The notes beneath the pieces were generated by a model. It searched no databases. It was given only the letters and a program-made list of their open reading frames with translations, and was not told the origin of the DNA. The translations under genes were made by a program, and so were the position numbers. From the NCBI GenBank assembly GCA_937901805.1, contig CALDJI010000240.1, forward strand, positions 1 through 19,332: a DNA stretch of 19,332 bases, written 5' to 3'. The DNA is from an uncultured Clostridia bacterium (GTDB taxonomy: Bacteria > Bacillota > Clostridia > Oscillospirales > Ruminococcaceae). Positions 7,812-15,077 of the stretch are shown piece by piece; within the stretch, counting starts at the first letter, position 1, and each line of letters opens with the position of its first letter.

Positions 7812-8673
7812 CTGATTGCCCGCCTTTCTCTGTCAATTTTACAAACAGCTTTTGTAAATTTATGTTGGAAATCTGTAAATGGCTGTTTTCTGGAATAGCG
7901 GTTCTTTCTCCTAGGATGTATGCAAGCTTTAAGCTTCCCAGCTCCTCAATTTCCATCACCTGTTTGTCTTTACAGTATGCCTCCACATCTGCTGCCAGTC
8001 CGGAAACGCAGTAACCGCTTTTCAAAAGGGTATCTACGTTTTCCTGCATCAGGATTTTTCCGTGGTCGATTAGGACGACTTCTTCAATGATATTGGCAAC
8101 TTCCTCGATCAGATGGGTTGCAAGGATGATGGTCTTTTCATTGGTTTCGTATTCTTTGAGCAGCAGTTCGTAGAACAATTCCCTGTGGTTTGCATCCAGA
8201 CCCAAAACCGGTTCATCGAAAATTACATAAGGCACGTTCAAAGAAAGCGCCATCGTCAGTTTGAAAATGGACTGATAACCTTTGGATAACGCCTTGAATT
8301 TTTTATGGATGTCCAGGCCGAACTTTTCAGCAATTTGGTGTGCTTTTTGGCTCTCAAAACTGTCGTAAAAACGGCTTGCCCACGCAAAATGTTCTTTTAC
8401 TTTTAAATCCCTGTCATAGAGATCCGCTTCGCTCATGCAAAAAATTTTTCCATGGACTTCCATGTTCTCTTCCACAGGCAGCCCGTCAACCAGAATGATC
8501 CCCTCGTCGGCAAAAATACGGTTTGCGATCAGGTTGATCAGGGTGGATTTCCCAGCCCCATTTCTCCCTAAAAATCCATAGATTTTGCCAAAATCAAAGG
8601 AAACGGAGACATGATCCAGGGCGTTTATGTTGCCATAGCGTTTGGTAATGTTTTTAATCTCAATGGTGTTCAT
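7780..8673 (-). CDS. ABC transporter ATP-binding protein (YtrB-like)
   Basis: This 297-aa ATPase drives the neighbouring permease. Visible motifs are Walker A GRNGAGKST (36-44), a degenerate signature LSKGYQ (129-134, instead of LSGGQ), Walker B YVIFDEP ending with the catalytic E154, and the switch histidine in ATHLIEE (H187). LSKG signatures are common among ABC-2 antibiotic and bacteriocin exporters. About 100 residues follow the nucleotide-binding core. The ATG at 8673 with AAAGGGG 8 bases upstream is preferred over an in-frame TTG six codons earlier. The gene overlaps the regulator gene by 14 bases and the permease gene by 32 bases, so the three form one operon. Confidence 0.9.
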   Translation of the reverse strand: MNTIEIKNITKRYGNINALDHVSVSFDFGKIYGFLGRNGAGKSTLINLIANRIFADEGIILVDGLPVEENMEVHGKIFCMSEADLYDRDLKVKEHFAWASRFYDSFESQKAHQIAEKFGLDIHKKFKALSKGYQSIFKLTMALSLNVPYVIFDEPVLGLDANHRELFYELLLKEYETNEKTIILATHLIEEVANIIEEVVLIDHGKILMQENVDTLLKSGYCVSGLAADVEAYCKDKQVMEIEELGSLKLAYILGERTAIPENSHLQISNINLQKLFVKLTEKGGQSDEKTDSCYSV

Positions 8674-9037
8674 CTTCGTATCCCCTTTCAATCAAAGCAA
8701 GAATCTCTTCTTTGCTCATGTGCAGTTTGTTTGCCTCTTCAATGAGTGCGGCAATGTATTGACTGTAAAATTGGCTCTGCCTTTTTTTACGGATCGTTTC
8801 CATAGCTCCCTGTTTTACAAACATTCCAAGCCCCCGCTTTTTGTAAATAATTTCCTCGTCCACCAGCATGTTCATCCCTTTGAGTACCGTGTGGGGATTG
8901 ATGTTCAGCAGCGCAGAAATTTCATTGGTGGAGGGAATTTTGGTCTCTTCTGGAAAAATTCCCAGGAAAATGGAATCTTCCAGCTGCTCTGCAATTTGGA
9001 TGAAAATTGGTTTTTCACTGCCGGGATTTATGATCAA
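8660..9037 (-). CDS. GntR-family transcriptional regulator, YtrA subfamily
   Basis: This 125-aa protein has an N-terminal winged helix-turn-helix: PIFIQIAEQLEDSIFLG, then IPSTNEISALLNINPHTVLKGMNMLVDEEIIYKKRGLGMFV. A short helical tail follows, with no large ligand domain. That size and layout define the YtrA subfamily, which represses linked ABC transporters and responds to envelope-active compounds. The start is a TTG at 9037 with AGGGG 8 bases upstream; no ATG fits the domain start. It is the first gene of the operon and probably represses its own promoter at 9093-9121. Confidence 0.9.
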   Translation of the reverse strand: MIINPGSEKPIFIQIAEQLEDSIFLGIFPEETKIPSTNEISALLNINPHTVLKGMNMLVDEEIIYKKRGLGMFVKQGAMETIRKKRQSQFYSQYIAALIEEANKLHMSKEEILALIERGYEDEHH

Positions 9038-9066
9038 TTATTTCACCCCTATCTTTGATAGTTAGT

Positions 9067-9100
9067 TAGTCAAGTAGCAGACTATATTACATACTATATT
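9067..9100. promoter_or_regulatory. Candidate operator repeats for the YtrA-type regulator
   Basis: On the + strand two copies of ACTATATT (9081-9088 and 9093-9100) are spaced by 4 bases, and TAGTC (9067-9071) with GACTA (9080-9084) forms an inverted pair. These repeats overlap the -10 box and the start of transcription of the regulator gene, where an autorepressor would bind. The assignment as operator is inference. Confidence 0.4.
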
Positions 9101-9121
9101 TCCTTTTAAGTAATCTGTCAA
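9093..9121 (-). promoter_or_regulatory. Near-consensus sigma-A promoter of the GntR-ABC operon
   Basis: Read on the - strand, TTGACA (9116-9121) and TATAGT (9093-9098) are separated by exactly 17 bases. The -35 hexamer is a perfect match and the -10 hexamer is 5 of 6. Transcription would start near 9086, about 50 bases before the TTG start codon. A strong promoter under a linked repressor fits an off-until-induced cassette. Confidence 0.75.
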
Positions 9122-9530
9122 TCCCTTTTTCAAAAAAATTTCTGATTCCATGGTTTCCCTCCGATTGGGTATTGTAATTGCCTCTGATGAAACATACGGG
9201 CTGCTGTGACTAAACGGAAGGGAGAAGAGGGGACTTATTTTTTCAGCTGTCCGTATTTATCTGTCCGCGGCAGTTGGGATTGCTGCTTTCCAAAACCTTT
9301 TTGTCAGGTCGATCCTTTCCAAGAACGGCATCAGATGGTGTGCTTTTGTTTTTCGGTTATGGATTGAAAAAACTACGTTTCTTGCAATTTGCAGCGAAAA
9401 ACAGTATGATAGGGAAAGCAAGCATGGAAAAAGTCTCTTTTTGTAGATTTTTCTAAGGAAAAGCCGTCTGTCAAAAAGGGGAATGGCTAGGTTCTTGTTT
9501 GTATTCTGTAATTTGGAAAGGTGAGATTGT
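9122..9530. other. Intergenic region between the divergent GntR operon and the MltG-like gene
   Basis: About 400 bases hold no convincing coding sequence. Short open frames on both strands show no domain, no good start site and an unconvincing composition. The content seen is the likely promoter of the MltG-like gene at 9382-9410, a small AAAAAG/CTTTTT hairpin at 9428-9442, and its ribosome site (GGAAAGGTGAG) just before 9531. No riboswitch or RNA gene was recognised. Confidence 0.5.
9382..9410 (+). promoter_or_regulatory. Candidate sigma-A promoter of the MltG-like gene
   Basis: TTGCAA (9382-9387) and TATGAT (9405-9410) are separated by 17 bases, matching the consensus at 4 of 6 and 5 of 6 positions. 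Transcription would start near 9417, giving a leader of about 115 bases before the ATG at 9531. Confidence 0.5.
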
Positions 9531-10421
9531 ATGAAACGCTTGATGTCGGTAATTCTGATGTGTGGTGTTCTGCTCCTCTGCCTGACCGGCTGCGGCCAAA
9601 ACACAGAGGAAAATACCTCCTCGCTCAAGACCTTTTCCTGGCCTGCCGGCACGGAGGTTGTCAGCTCCCTTTCTTCATCAGAAGATCTTCCGGAAAGTTC
9701 GGAATCTTCTTCGCAGGAAAGCATCCCCTCTGAAGTTTCTTCTGATCCGGTTCCCGTCCCGGTAAAATTTGTGGTCTATGAAGGCGACACTTTTATGCAG
9801 GTGGCGGACCGCCTGGAAGAAAAAGGGGTTTGCAGCGCGGCGGATTTTTATCAAACCGCCCAGAACTATACGGTAAAATCCTTTACGGTTCCCTCCTCTT
9901 CGGATCGCTGTTTTAAAATGGAGGGGTACCTGTTTCCAGCCACCTATGATTTTTTTGAAAACGAGGATCCGGAGGACGTGCTTCGGGATATGCTCAACGC
10001 CTATGCCGCCTATTCCGGGATGCCGTCGGACGATGATCTGATCCTGGCCTCGATTATTGAGCGGGAAGCGCGCAGTGACGAGCATATGGCGCTGGTGTCC
10101 TCTGTCTATCATAACCGGCTTGCTGAGGGAATGAAATTGGATGCCGATCCTACGCGCGAATACGTCAACAATTATATTACTGGGAATTCCCTGGTCCCCA
10201 ATCAGGGAAAATATGCGCCGCTGTATAATACTTATCGATTTTCCGGTCTCCCGGCCGGCCCTATCTGCAATCCCGGCAGGCGAGCAATCAACGCCGCGCA
10301 AAATCCGGAACAGACCAATTATTATTACTTCTTCTTTGGGAAAGATAATACAAACCATTATTCGGAAACCTATGAAGAACACCTTGCGCAAATTGAAAAA
10401 TATGGGATTCAGTCCCAGTAA
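9531..10421 (+). CDS. MltG/YceG-like endolytic transglycosylase, lipoprotein form
   Basis: MltG cleaves nascent peptidoglycan strands at the outer face of the membrane and sets glycan length. This 296-aa protein has the family layout. A LysM-like region comes first (FVVYEGDTFMQVADRLEEKGV, about 80-100). The catalytic segment ASIIEREA follows with catalytic glutamate E177. The closing motifs are NRLAEGMKLDADPT, YNTYRFSGLPAGPICNPG and a C-terminal ETYEEHLAQI. Usual MltG is held by one membrane helix. Here the N-terminus is a lipoprotein signal with lipobox LTGC (C21), followed by a serine- and glutamate-rich linker to about residue 75. It has its own promoter and terminator. A specialised second copy is possible, but that cannot be judged from this window. 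Confidence 0.88.
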   Translation: MKRLMSVILMCGVLLLCLTGCGQNTEENTSSLKTFSWPAGTEVVSSLSSSEDLPESSESSSQESIPSEVSSDPVPVPVKFVVYEGDTFMQVADRLEEKGVCSAADFYQTAQNYTVKSFTVPSSSDRCFKMEGYLFPATYDFFENEDPEDVLRDMLNAYAAYSGMPSDDDLILASIIEREARSDEHMALVSSVYHNRLAEGMKLDADPTREYVNNYITGNSLVPNQGKYAPLYNTYRFSGLPAGPICNPGRRAINAAQNPEQTNYYYFFFGKDNTNHYSETYEEHLAQIEKYGIQSQ

Positions 10422-10441
10422 AGACCTGTTTCGTATAAAAT

Positions 10442-10471
10442 GTCCCTGGAATATTCCGGGGACGTTTTTTT
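10442..10471 (+). terminator. Intrinsic terminator of the MltG-like gene
   Basis: Arms GTCCCTGGAA (10442-10451) and TTCCGGGGAC (10454-10463) pair with one G-U wobble, and seven T residues follow at 10465-10471. It lies 20 bases after the stop, so the MltG-like gene is likely monocistronic. Confidence 0.85.
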
Positions 10472-10500
10472 GAAAATTATTTTCTTTTTTGGGAAAACAC

Positions 10501-10529
10501 GGGACAATTCGTGGGAAATTATGTATACT
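10501..10529 (+). promoter_or_regulatory. Candidate housekeeping promoter upstream of the SGNH-sigma-MBOAT operon
   Basis: GGGACA (10501-10506) and TATACT (10524-10529) are 17 bases apart, matching the sigma-A consensus at 4 of 6 and 5 of 6 positions. It would give a leader of about 180 bases that contains the hairpin at 10551-10570. It may supply basal expression beside the possible ECF promoter at 10647. Confidence 0.35.
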
Positions 10530-10550
10530 TATAAAGTGATCAACAGGCGT

Positions 10551-10570
10551 CCGGTATTTCGGAATACCGG
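10551..10570 (+). repeat. Hairpin in the leader of the SGNH gene
   Basis: CCGGTATT (10551-10558) and AATACCGG (10563-10570) form a perfect 8-bp stem with a TCGG loop. No T-run follows, so it is not an obvious terminator. It lies between the two candidate promoters and would be transcribed only from the upstream one. Confidence 0.45.
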
Positions 10571-10646
10571 GATGGAATTCTTATTTTTGGGGAAGATAGG
10601 AAATGCAGAGTCGTATTCCGGAAAAAATAAAAAAATTTGATTTTCT

Positions 10647-10675
10647 GTCAACTTTTTGTTCTGTGGGCACATCTA
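10647..10675 (+). promoter_or_regulatory. Possible ECF-type (SigV-like) promoter of the envelope operon
   Basis: GTCAAC (10647-10652) and CATCTA (10670-10675) are 17 bases apart. ECF promoters of the SigV/SigM/SigX group in Bacillus typically have AAC at the end of the -35 box and CGTC in the -10 box, so this is an AAC match with one base off in the -10. It would start transcription about 33 bases before the SGNH ATG at 10715. The match is imperfect and the call is tentative. Confidence 0.35.
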
Positions 10676-10714
10676 ATCAATAGAACGTAAGAAATCAATG
10701 AGGACAGGAATGGT

Positions 10715-11662
10715 ATGGCTATGAAGAACAGGCGTCAAAAGAGAACAATTTCCAGAAAAAATACAAGGAAGCTTCAGGCCTTTTACAAGGTATCCGCTGT
10801 GATTGTAATTGCTTTTGGGATTGTAGCGGTTGCTGCAGTTATGAACTCAAAGCTTTTGCATTACTCGATTGTAGGGGCGCAGTCGGAACAGAGCGGGGCT
10901 TCCTCAGCAGTGGGTAAAACGGATATATCTTCTGCACCGTCCTCTTCCCAGGTTTCGTCGCAGCAGGCCCCATCGGAGAATTCCTCGGTTGTCAGCGCTC
11001 CGCAGCCGACTCCTCCCCCAAAACCGACTCCTCCTAAGGAAAATACCGTACAGGATCCGGTCCAAGGACAGGTTCCAGAATCCAAGGAAGTCGCGGACGC
11101 CTATTTTGATAATGCAGTTTTTATTGGGGATTCTCGTACGGAGGGCTTGATGATGTACGCCGGTCCGGAAAATGCAGAGTATCTGACCGCAAAGGGGCTA
11201 AATGTGGAAAGCGCCATGGAAAAGCCGGTGATTAACAAGGGCGGGAATAAAGTTTCTGTGATCGACGCGCTGGGATATGGAACCTATGGCAAGGTGTATG
11301 TTATGCTGGGCGTCAATGAACTCGGCTGGGCCTATAGCGAACTGTTTATCAAGCGCTATGGCGAACTCATCGATGCTATTCGCCAGGCTCAGCCCAATGC
11401 GGAAATCTACGTCCAGTCGATTTTGCCGGTTTCAAGGGAAAAATCGGAAAGCGACAATATCTATAACAACGCCAACATCAAGAAATACAATGATCTGATT
11501 GTCAAAATGACAAAGGAAAAAGGCGTTCATTTCCTCAACGTGAAAGAGGGGATTGAAGATGCCGAACAGTGTCTCCCACAAGAAGCAAGTACGGACGGAG
11601 TACATCTCAACGCTCAGTATTGCGAAAAGTGGATGGATTATCTGCGGAATCATACTGTCTGA
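10715..11662 (+). CDS. Membrane-anchored extracellular SGNH/GDSL-family hydrolase or acyltransferase
   Basis: This 315-aa protein has a basic N-terminus, one membrane helix at about 25-44, and a Ser/Pro-rich linker at about 55-120 (with PTPPPKPTPPK). An extracellular SGNH domain follows from about 130. Block I is FIGDSRTEG with nucleophile S140, block III is MLGVNELG with N201, and block V is STDGVHLN with D294 and H297. The SGNH fold covers esterases and the acetyl-transfer domain of OatA-type enzymes. Next to an MBOAT and a DHHW protein, a role in placing or removing acyl groups on a wall polymer is likely, but this is inference. The ATG at 10715 has AGGACAGG 6 bases upstream. It starts an apparent six-gene operon; the next gene is 30 bases away. 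Confidence 0.82.
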   Translation: MAMKNRRQKRTISRKNTRKLQAFYKVSAVIVIAFGIVAVAAVMNSKLLHYSIVGAQSEQSGASSAVGKTDISSAPSSSQVSSQQAPSENSSVVSAPQPTPPPKPTPPKENTVQDPVQGQVPESKEVADAYFDNAVFIGDSRTEGLMMYAGPENAEYLTAKGLNVESAMEKPVINKGGNKVSVIDALGYGTYGKVYVMLGVNELGWAYSELFIKRYGELIDAIRQAQPNAEIYVQSILPVSREKSESDNIYNNANIKKYNDLIVKMTKEKGVHFLNVKEGIEDAEQCLPQEASTDGVHLNAQYCEKWMDYLRNHTV

Positions 11663-11692
11663 GAGTATTGATAGAGAAAAAGGAGAATGAGT

Positions 11693-12169
11693 ATGAAAAT
11701 TGGAAAAAAAATCGTATCTGCAATTTTGGTTGTTTGTTTTGGGGTCACCCTTCTGACAGGTTGCGGAGGAGGAAAAGAACTGACGGTTTCCGCTTCTGAA
11801 CTGGCGGAGAAACTATCCCAAGGCGTTGGTTTTACCGACCAGATGAGTAAAGCGGAAAACCGCATGTTTTTCACACTTTACGACGTAGAGGAGACAATAG
11901 TTTCCGATGTTGCCCTATATGTCAGCACCGGTGCTACCGCAGAAGAGGTTGCGGTCATTACAGTTGCGGATTCCGCCAATCTTCCCAAAGTGGAACAGGC
12001 AGTCCGGGAAAGAGTAGCGTCTCAGAAAGAGGGGTTTGAAAATTACGTTCCGGAGGAATTGACAAAACTTTCTGATCCGGTGATCCGCACCTCTGGAAAC
12101 ACCGTTATTTTGTGTGTTTCGGATCACAATGATAAGGCAAACGAAATCATTGATGGGGTTATCAAATAA
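11693..12169 (+). CDS. DUF4358-like lipoprotein
   Basis: This 158-aa secreted lipoprotein has a basic n-region, a hydrophobic helix and lipobox LTGC with C24. The mature part of about 135 residues has ASELAEKLSQGVGFTDQM early, then a mixed alpha/beta domain with ALYVSTGATAEEVAVITV and AVRERVASQKEGFENYVPEELTKL, and ends with a beta segment VILCVSDH. This layout resembles the DUF4358 family of Firmicutes, which I recall as often encoded near MBOAT and DHHW genes; its function is not known. The start at 11693 is preferred over an ATG at 11687 because AAGGAG lies 7 bases before it. It may be a structural partner of the O-acyl transfer proteins. Confidence 0.7.
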   Translation: MKIGKKIVSAILVVCFGVTLLTGCGGGKELTVSASELAEKLSQGVGFTDQMSKAENRMFFTLYDVEETIVSDVALYVSTGATAEEVAVITVADSANLPKVEQAVRERVASQKEGFENYVPEELTKLSDPVIRTSGNTVILCVSDHNDKANEIIDGVIK

Positions 12170-12226
12170 GGCTTTTGCGTTCTCGGGCTTCCGAGAGCCG
12201 GGCAAACGGGCGAGGAGGAGCCGTCT

Positions 12227-12730
12227 GTGGGCAGCACAGAAAATAAGCAGTATGCTGTATTGATTCAATATTTGGAAGAAAACCAGGAACGGTTTTACAG
12301 GGTGGCATTCAGCTATGCCAAAAACCGGGAGGCCGCTCTGGATTTGGTGCAGGATGCCATTGTAAAGGCAATTTCCAATTTCAGTTCCTTGAAAAAGCAG
12401 GAATATCTCAAAACCTGGTTTTATCGAATCCTGGTGAATGAATGCCTGATGTACCTTCGGAAAAATAAAATCTTATTTCTTCCGGATCTGGAAGAATCGT
12501 TTGATATGCCGCACTCTGAAAAGAGATATGAGGATATCGAATTGTATGAGGCGGTTGGGCGCCTTGCTCCGGAACTAAAAACAGTGGTCATCCTCCGCTT
12601 TTTTGAGGATTTGAAACTTGATGAGATTGCCCGTATTACAAAAACCAATCTGAGTACTGTAAAATCCAGGCTCTATAAGGCTTTGAAATTACTGCGGGTT
12701 TCCATTGAGGAGGCGAAAGTGGATGAATAA
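12227..12730 (+). CDS. ECF RNA polymerase sigma factor, SigV-like
   Basis: This 167-aa protein has the two domains of extracytoplasmic-function sigma factors. Region 2 covers about 20-90, with FYRVAFSYAKNREAALDLVQDAIVKAI and the -10-contacting helix KTWFYRILVNECLMYLRK. Region 4 covers about 108-160, with LAPELKTVVILRFFEDLKLDEIARITKTNLSTVKSRLYKALKLLR, including the helix-turn-helix that reads the -35 box. The start is a GTG at 12227 with GAGGAGGAG 6 bases upstream. The stop overlaps the anti-sigma gene by 8 bases, which helps keep both at equal levels. Assignment to the SigV branch relies on the RsiV-like partner. Confidence 0.9.
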   Translation: MGSTENKQYAVLIQYLEENQERFYRVAFSYAKNREAALDLVQDAIVKAISNFSSLKKQEYLKTWFYRILVNECLMYLRKNKILFLPDLEESFDMPHSEKRYEDIELYEAVGRLAPELKTVVILRFFEDLKLDEIARITKTNLSTVKSRLYKALKLLRVSIEEAKVDE

Positions 12731-13601
12731 AATGCAAAAGGCAAAACAGGTATATGATTCCATTAAAATTCCTTCAGAGCTGTCCGCAAGAGTGAAAGAC
12801 GCCATTTCTGACGCAGCGGTGGCTCCGCGCCACAATCGATTGAAATGGCACCAAATGGCAATCTGTGCGGCGGCTTGTATCTGCTTGATTTTTGTCGGAG
12901 CGCTCAACGCGTTTCCAGCCTTTGCCATGCAAATTTACGACGTCCCGGTACTTGGGAATATCGCCCGGGTATTTACCTTTCGGGAATTTGTGATTGACGA
13001 TCGTGAAAAATACATTGAAGTACGCATGCCCGCAATTGAGACCCAGGGGAATTCTGAACTGGAACAGCGTATCAATTATGAAATCCGTCAGAAGATCGAT
13101 GGTATTTTAAAAGAACAGGAAGAGCGGGCAAAGGAATACTACCAGGCGTTTATTGAGACCGGGGGAAAAGAAGAGGATTTCCATAAGGTGCTTGTCAATA
13201 TCGATTACGAAGTCACCTGTTCGAATGCGGACATTGTTTCTTTTTATATTATCAAGAGTGAAACCCTTGCCAATGCCTATCAAGAGCAGTTTTACTATAA
13301 TATTGATCTGAAAACCGGGAAGGATATCAGCCTTTCGGATATGCTCGGCCCAAATTACATGGAGCTTGCCAATCGGACGATTCAGAAGCAGATGGAACAG
13401 CGGATGGCGGAAGATGAGAATGCAATCTACTTTGGTTATGGGCCCAACGCGGACTCCATGCTTGCTTCTCGTTTTGAAAGTATCGATCCGGAGCAGACTT
13501 TCTATATCAACTCGCAGGGCCACGTTGTCATTACCTTTGAAAAATATGCCATTGCACCCGGTTATATGGGAATTCAGGAATTCGAAATCTTGCCGGAGTA
13601 A
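12723..13601 (+). CDS. RsiV-like membrane anti-sigma factor with DUF3298 domain
   Basis: This 292-aa protein has a cytoplasmic N-terminus of about 42 residues that would hold the sigma factor, one membrane helix at about 43-62, and a large extracellular part. The end of that part (LKTGKDISLSDMLGPNYMELANRTIQKQM to ITFEKYAIAPGYMGIQEFEI) is typical of DUF3298/DUF4163, the domain of RsiV. In B. subtilis RsiV binds lysozyme with this part and is cut first by signal peptidase and then inside the membrane. An AFA triplet (66-68) just after the helix here is a plausible signal peptidase site. The ATG at 12723 follows GAGGAGG by 9 bases and overlaps the sigma stop. The ligand in this organism is unknown. 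Confidence 0.85.
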   Translation: MNKMQKAKQVYDSIKIPSELSARVKDAISDAAVAPRHNRLKWHQMAICAAACICLIFVGALNAFPAFAMQIYDVPVLGNIARVFTFREFVIDDREKYIEVRMPAIETQGNSELEQRINYEIRQKIDGILKEQEERAKEYYQAFIETGGKEEDFHKVLVNIDYEVTCSNADIVSFYIIKSETLANAYQEQFYYNIDLKTGKDISLSDMLGPNYMELANRTIQKQMEQRMAEDENAIYFGYGPNADSMLASRFESIDPEQTFYINSQGHVVITFEKYAIAPGYMGIQEFEILPE

Positions 13602-13627
13602 TGAAAAACTGACAGGAGAGGATGCCC

Positions 13628-15049
13628 ATGGTTTTTTCCAGCATTACTTTTTTATTTACTTTTTTACCGTTGACACTGCTTCTCTATTTTATGGTTCCCA
13701 AATTTTTAAAGAATACCGTGCTTTTTATCATGAGCCTGATATTCTATGCCTGGGGAGAACCGATCTACGTGGTGCTGATGCTCTTTTCCACAGTTTGGGA
13801 TTATGCGATGGGGCGTTGTATTGATACAAACCTCAAGCAGGGGAAACGGGGGCGCGCTCGTGGGTATCTGATCCTCTCAATTGTCGTGAATCTGGGATTG
13901 CTCGGTTTTTTCAAATATGCGGATTTTGTGATCCAAACCATCAATCTGCTCCCAGGCGTGCAGATTCCTTTGCTGCATCTGCCGCTTCCTATCGGGATTT
14001 CTTTTTATACCTTTCAGACCATGTCTTATTCCATTGATTTGTACCGCGGGGAAGTGCCTGTGCAGAAGAATATTATCTCCTTTGGCACCTATGTCACCCT
14101 GTTCCCCCAGTTGATCGCAGGGCCGATTGTACGGATGAAAACCATTGCCGAGGAACTAAACCATCGGGAAGAGAGTTATGATCTCTTTTCTCAGGGGGTG
14201 CGCCGTTTTTCCATTGGTCTTGGAAAAAAGGTGCTGCTTGCCAATAATATTGGGATGATCTTCAGCGAAATTTCCCAGATGGATCTGCACACCGTCCCAG
14301 TGCTGACCGCCTGGATTGGGATTTTGGCATATACTTTCCAAATCTATTTCGATTTTTCCGGTTATTCCGATATGGCCATTGGCCTTGGAAGGATTTTTGG
14401 TTTTCATTTTCCGGAAAACTTCAACTATCCTTATACTTCCAAAAGCATTACCGAATTCTGGCGCAGATGGCATATTTCCCTGAGCACCTGGTTTAAAGAG
14501 TATGTCTACATCCCTCTTGGGGGGAACCGCAAGGGTATGCCAAAGCAGATCCGCAATATTTTGATCGTCTGGTTTCTTACCGGATTGTGGCATGGCGCCA
14601 ACTGGAATTTCATTGCATGGGGCCTGTTGTTTGGAATTTTACTGCTCTTTGAAAAACTGTTTTTGCTCCGAGTCCTCCAAAAGGTTCCGGGGATCCTGCG
14701 CCGGGTCTATGTGATGTTTTTTGTGATTCTCAGTTGGGCGCTCTTCTCCGCAAACTCTATGGGAGACGCCTGGAATTTCATCCGCGCCATGTTCGGCGGG
14801 TTTGGACAGCCTTTTGCCGATGCGGGCTCGGTATATCTGCTTGCCACCAATGCAATTTTGTTTTTGATTTTGATTGTTGGAAGCACAGAGCTTCCAAAAC
14901 GCGTCTGTGGAAAAATTTCTGCAAAAGCTGCTTCAAAACCGGTGTTAGACGTGGTTTTGCAAAACGTCCTGATCTATGCGGTTCTGATCTCCAGTATCGC
15001 ATTTTTGGTGACCTCATCCTACAATCCGTTTTTATATTTCCGATTCTAA
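13628..15049 (+). CDS. MBOAT-family O-acyltransferase (AlgI/PatA/DltB-like)
   Basis: This 473-aa polytopic membrane protein moves an acyl group, usually acetyl, from a cytoplasmic donor across the membrane to an extracellular acceptor. It starts MVFSSITFLFTFLP as AlgI-type proteins do. The middle motifs are LPIGISFYTFQTMSYSID, LFPQLIAGPI and FDFSGYSDMAIGLGR. The core motif FWRRWHISLSTWFKEYVYIPLGG (H282) comes next, and LTGLWHGANWNFIAWG carries the putative catalytic H322. The ATG at 13628 follows AGGAGAGG at proper distance; the ATG two codons earlier is too close to it. It lies 26 bases after the anti-sigma gene and 28 bases before the DHHW gene. The acceptor could be peptidoglycan, teichoic acid or a capsule. 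Confidence 0.92.
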   Translation: MVFSSITFLFTFLPLTLLLYFMVPKFLKNTVLFIMSLIFYAWGEPIYVVLMLFSTVWDYAMGRCIDTNLKQGKRGRARGYLILSIVVNLGLLGFFKYADFVIQTINLLPGVQIPLLHLPLPIGISFYTFQTMSYSIDLYRGEVPVQKNIISFGTYVTLFPQLIAGPIVRMKTIAEELNHREESYDLFSQGVRRFSIGLGKKVLLANNIGMIFSEISQMDLHTVPVLTAWIGILAYTFQIYFDFSGYSDMAIGLGRIFGFHFPENFNYPYTSKSITEFWRRWHISLSTWFKEYVYIPLGGNRKGMPKQIRNILIVWFLTGLWHGANWNFIAWGLLFGILLLFEKLFLLRVLQKVPGILRRVYVMFFVILSWALFSANSMGDAWNFIRAMFGGFGQPFADAGSVYLLATNAILFLILIVGSTELPKRVCGKISAKAASKPVLDVVLQNVLIYAVLISSIAFLVTSSYNPFLYFRF

Positions 15050-15077
15050 AGGGGGAACAGGCGCTTGCCGGATAACT

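Noticed and set aside
9257..9724. 155-codon open frame on the - strand in the gap and over the start of the MltG-like gene
   Set aside because: Half of it is antisense to the lipoprotein signal and linker; no ribosome site, domain or conserved pattern is visible.
10440..10640. 66-codon open frame after the MltG-like gene
   Set aside because: It starts inside a terminator stem, has no ribosome site and ends in low-complexity AT-rich sequence.
10422..10714. Riboswitch or structured RNA in the leader of the SGNH gene
   Set aside because: Only a terminator and one 8-bp hairpin are visible; no known riboswitch core pattern was recognised.
12179..12198. Hairpin GTTCTCGG/CCGAGAGC between the DUF4358 and sigma genes
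   Set aside because: No T-run follows, so it is not a convincing terminator; the operon seems to continue through it. It could still modulate the level of the sigma gene.
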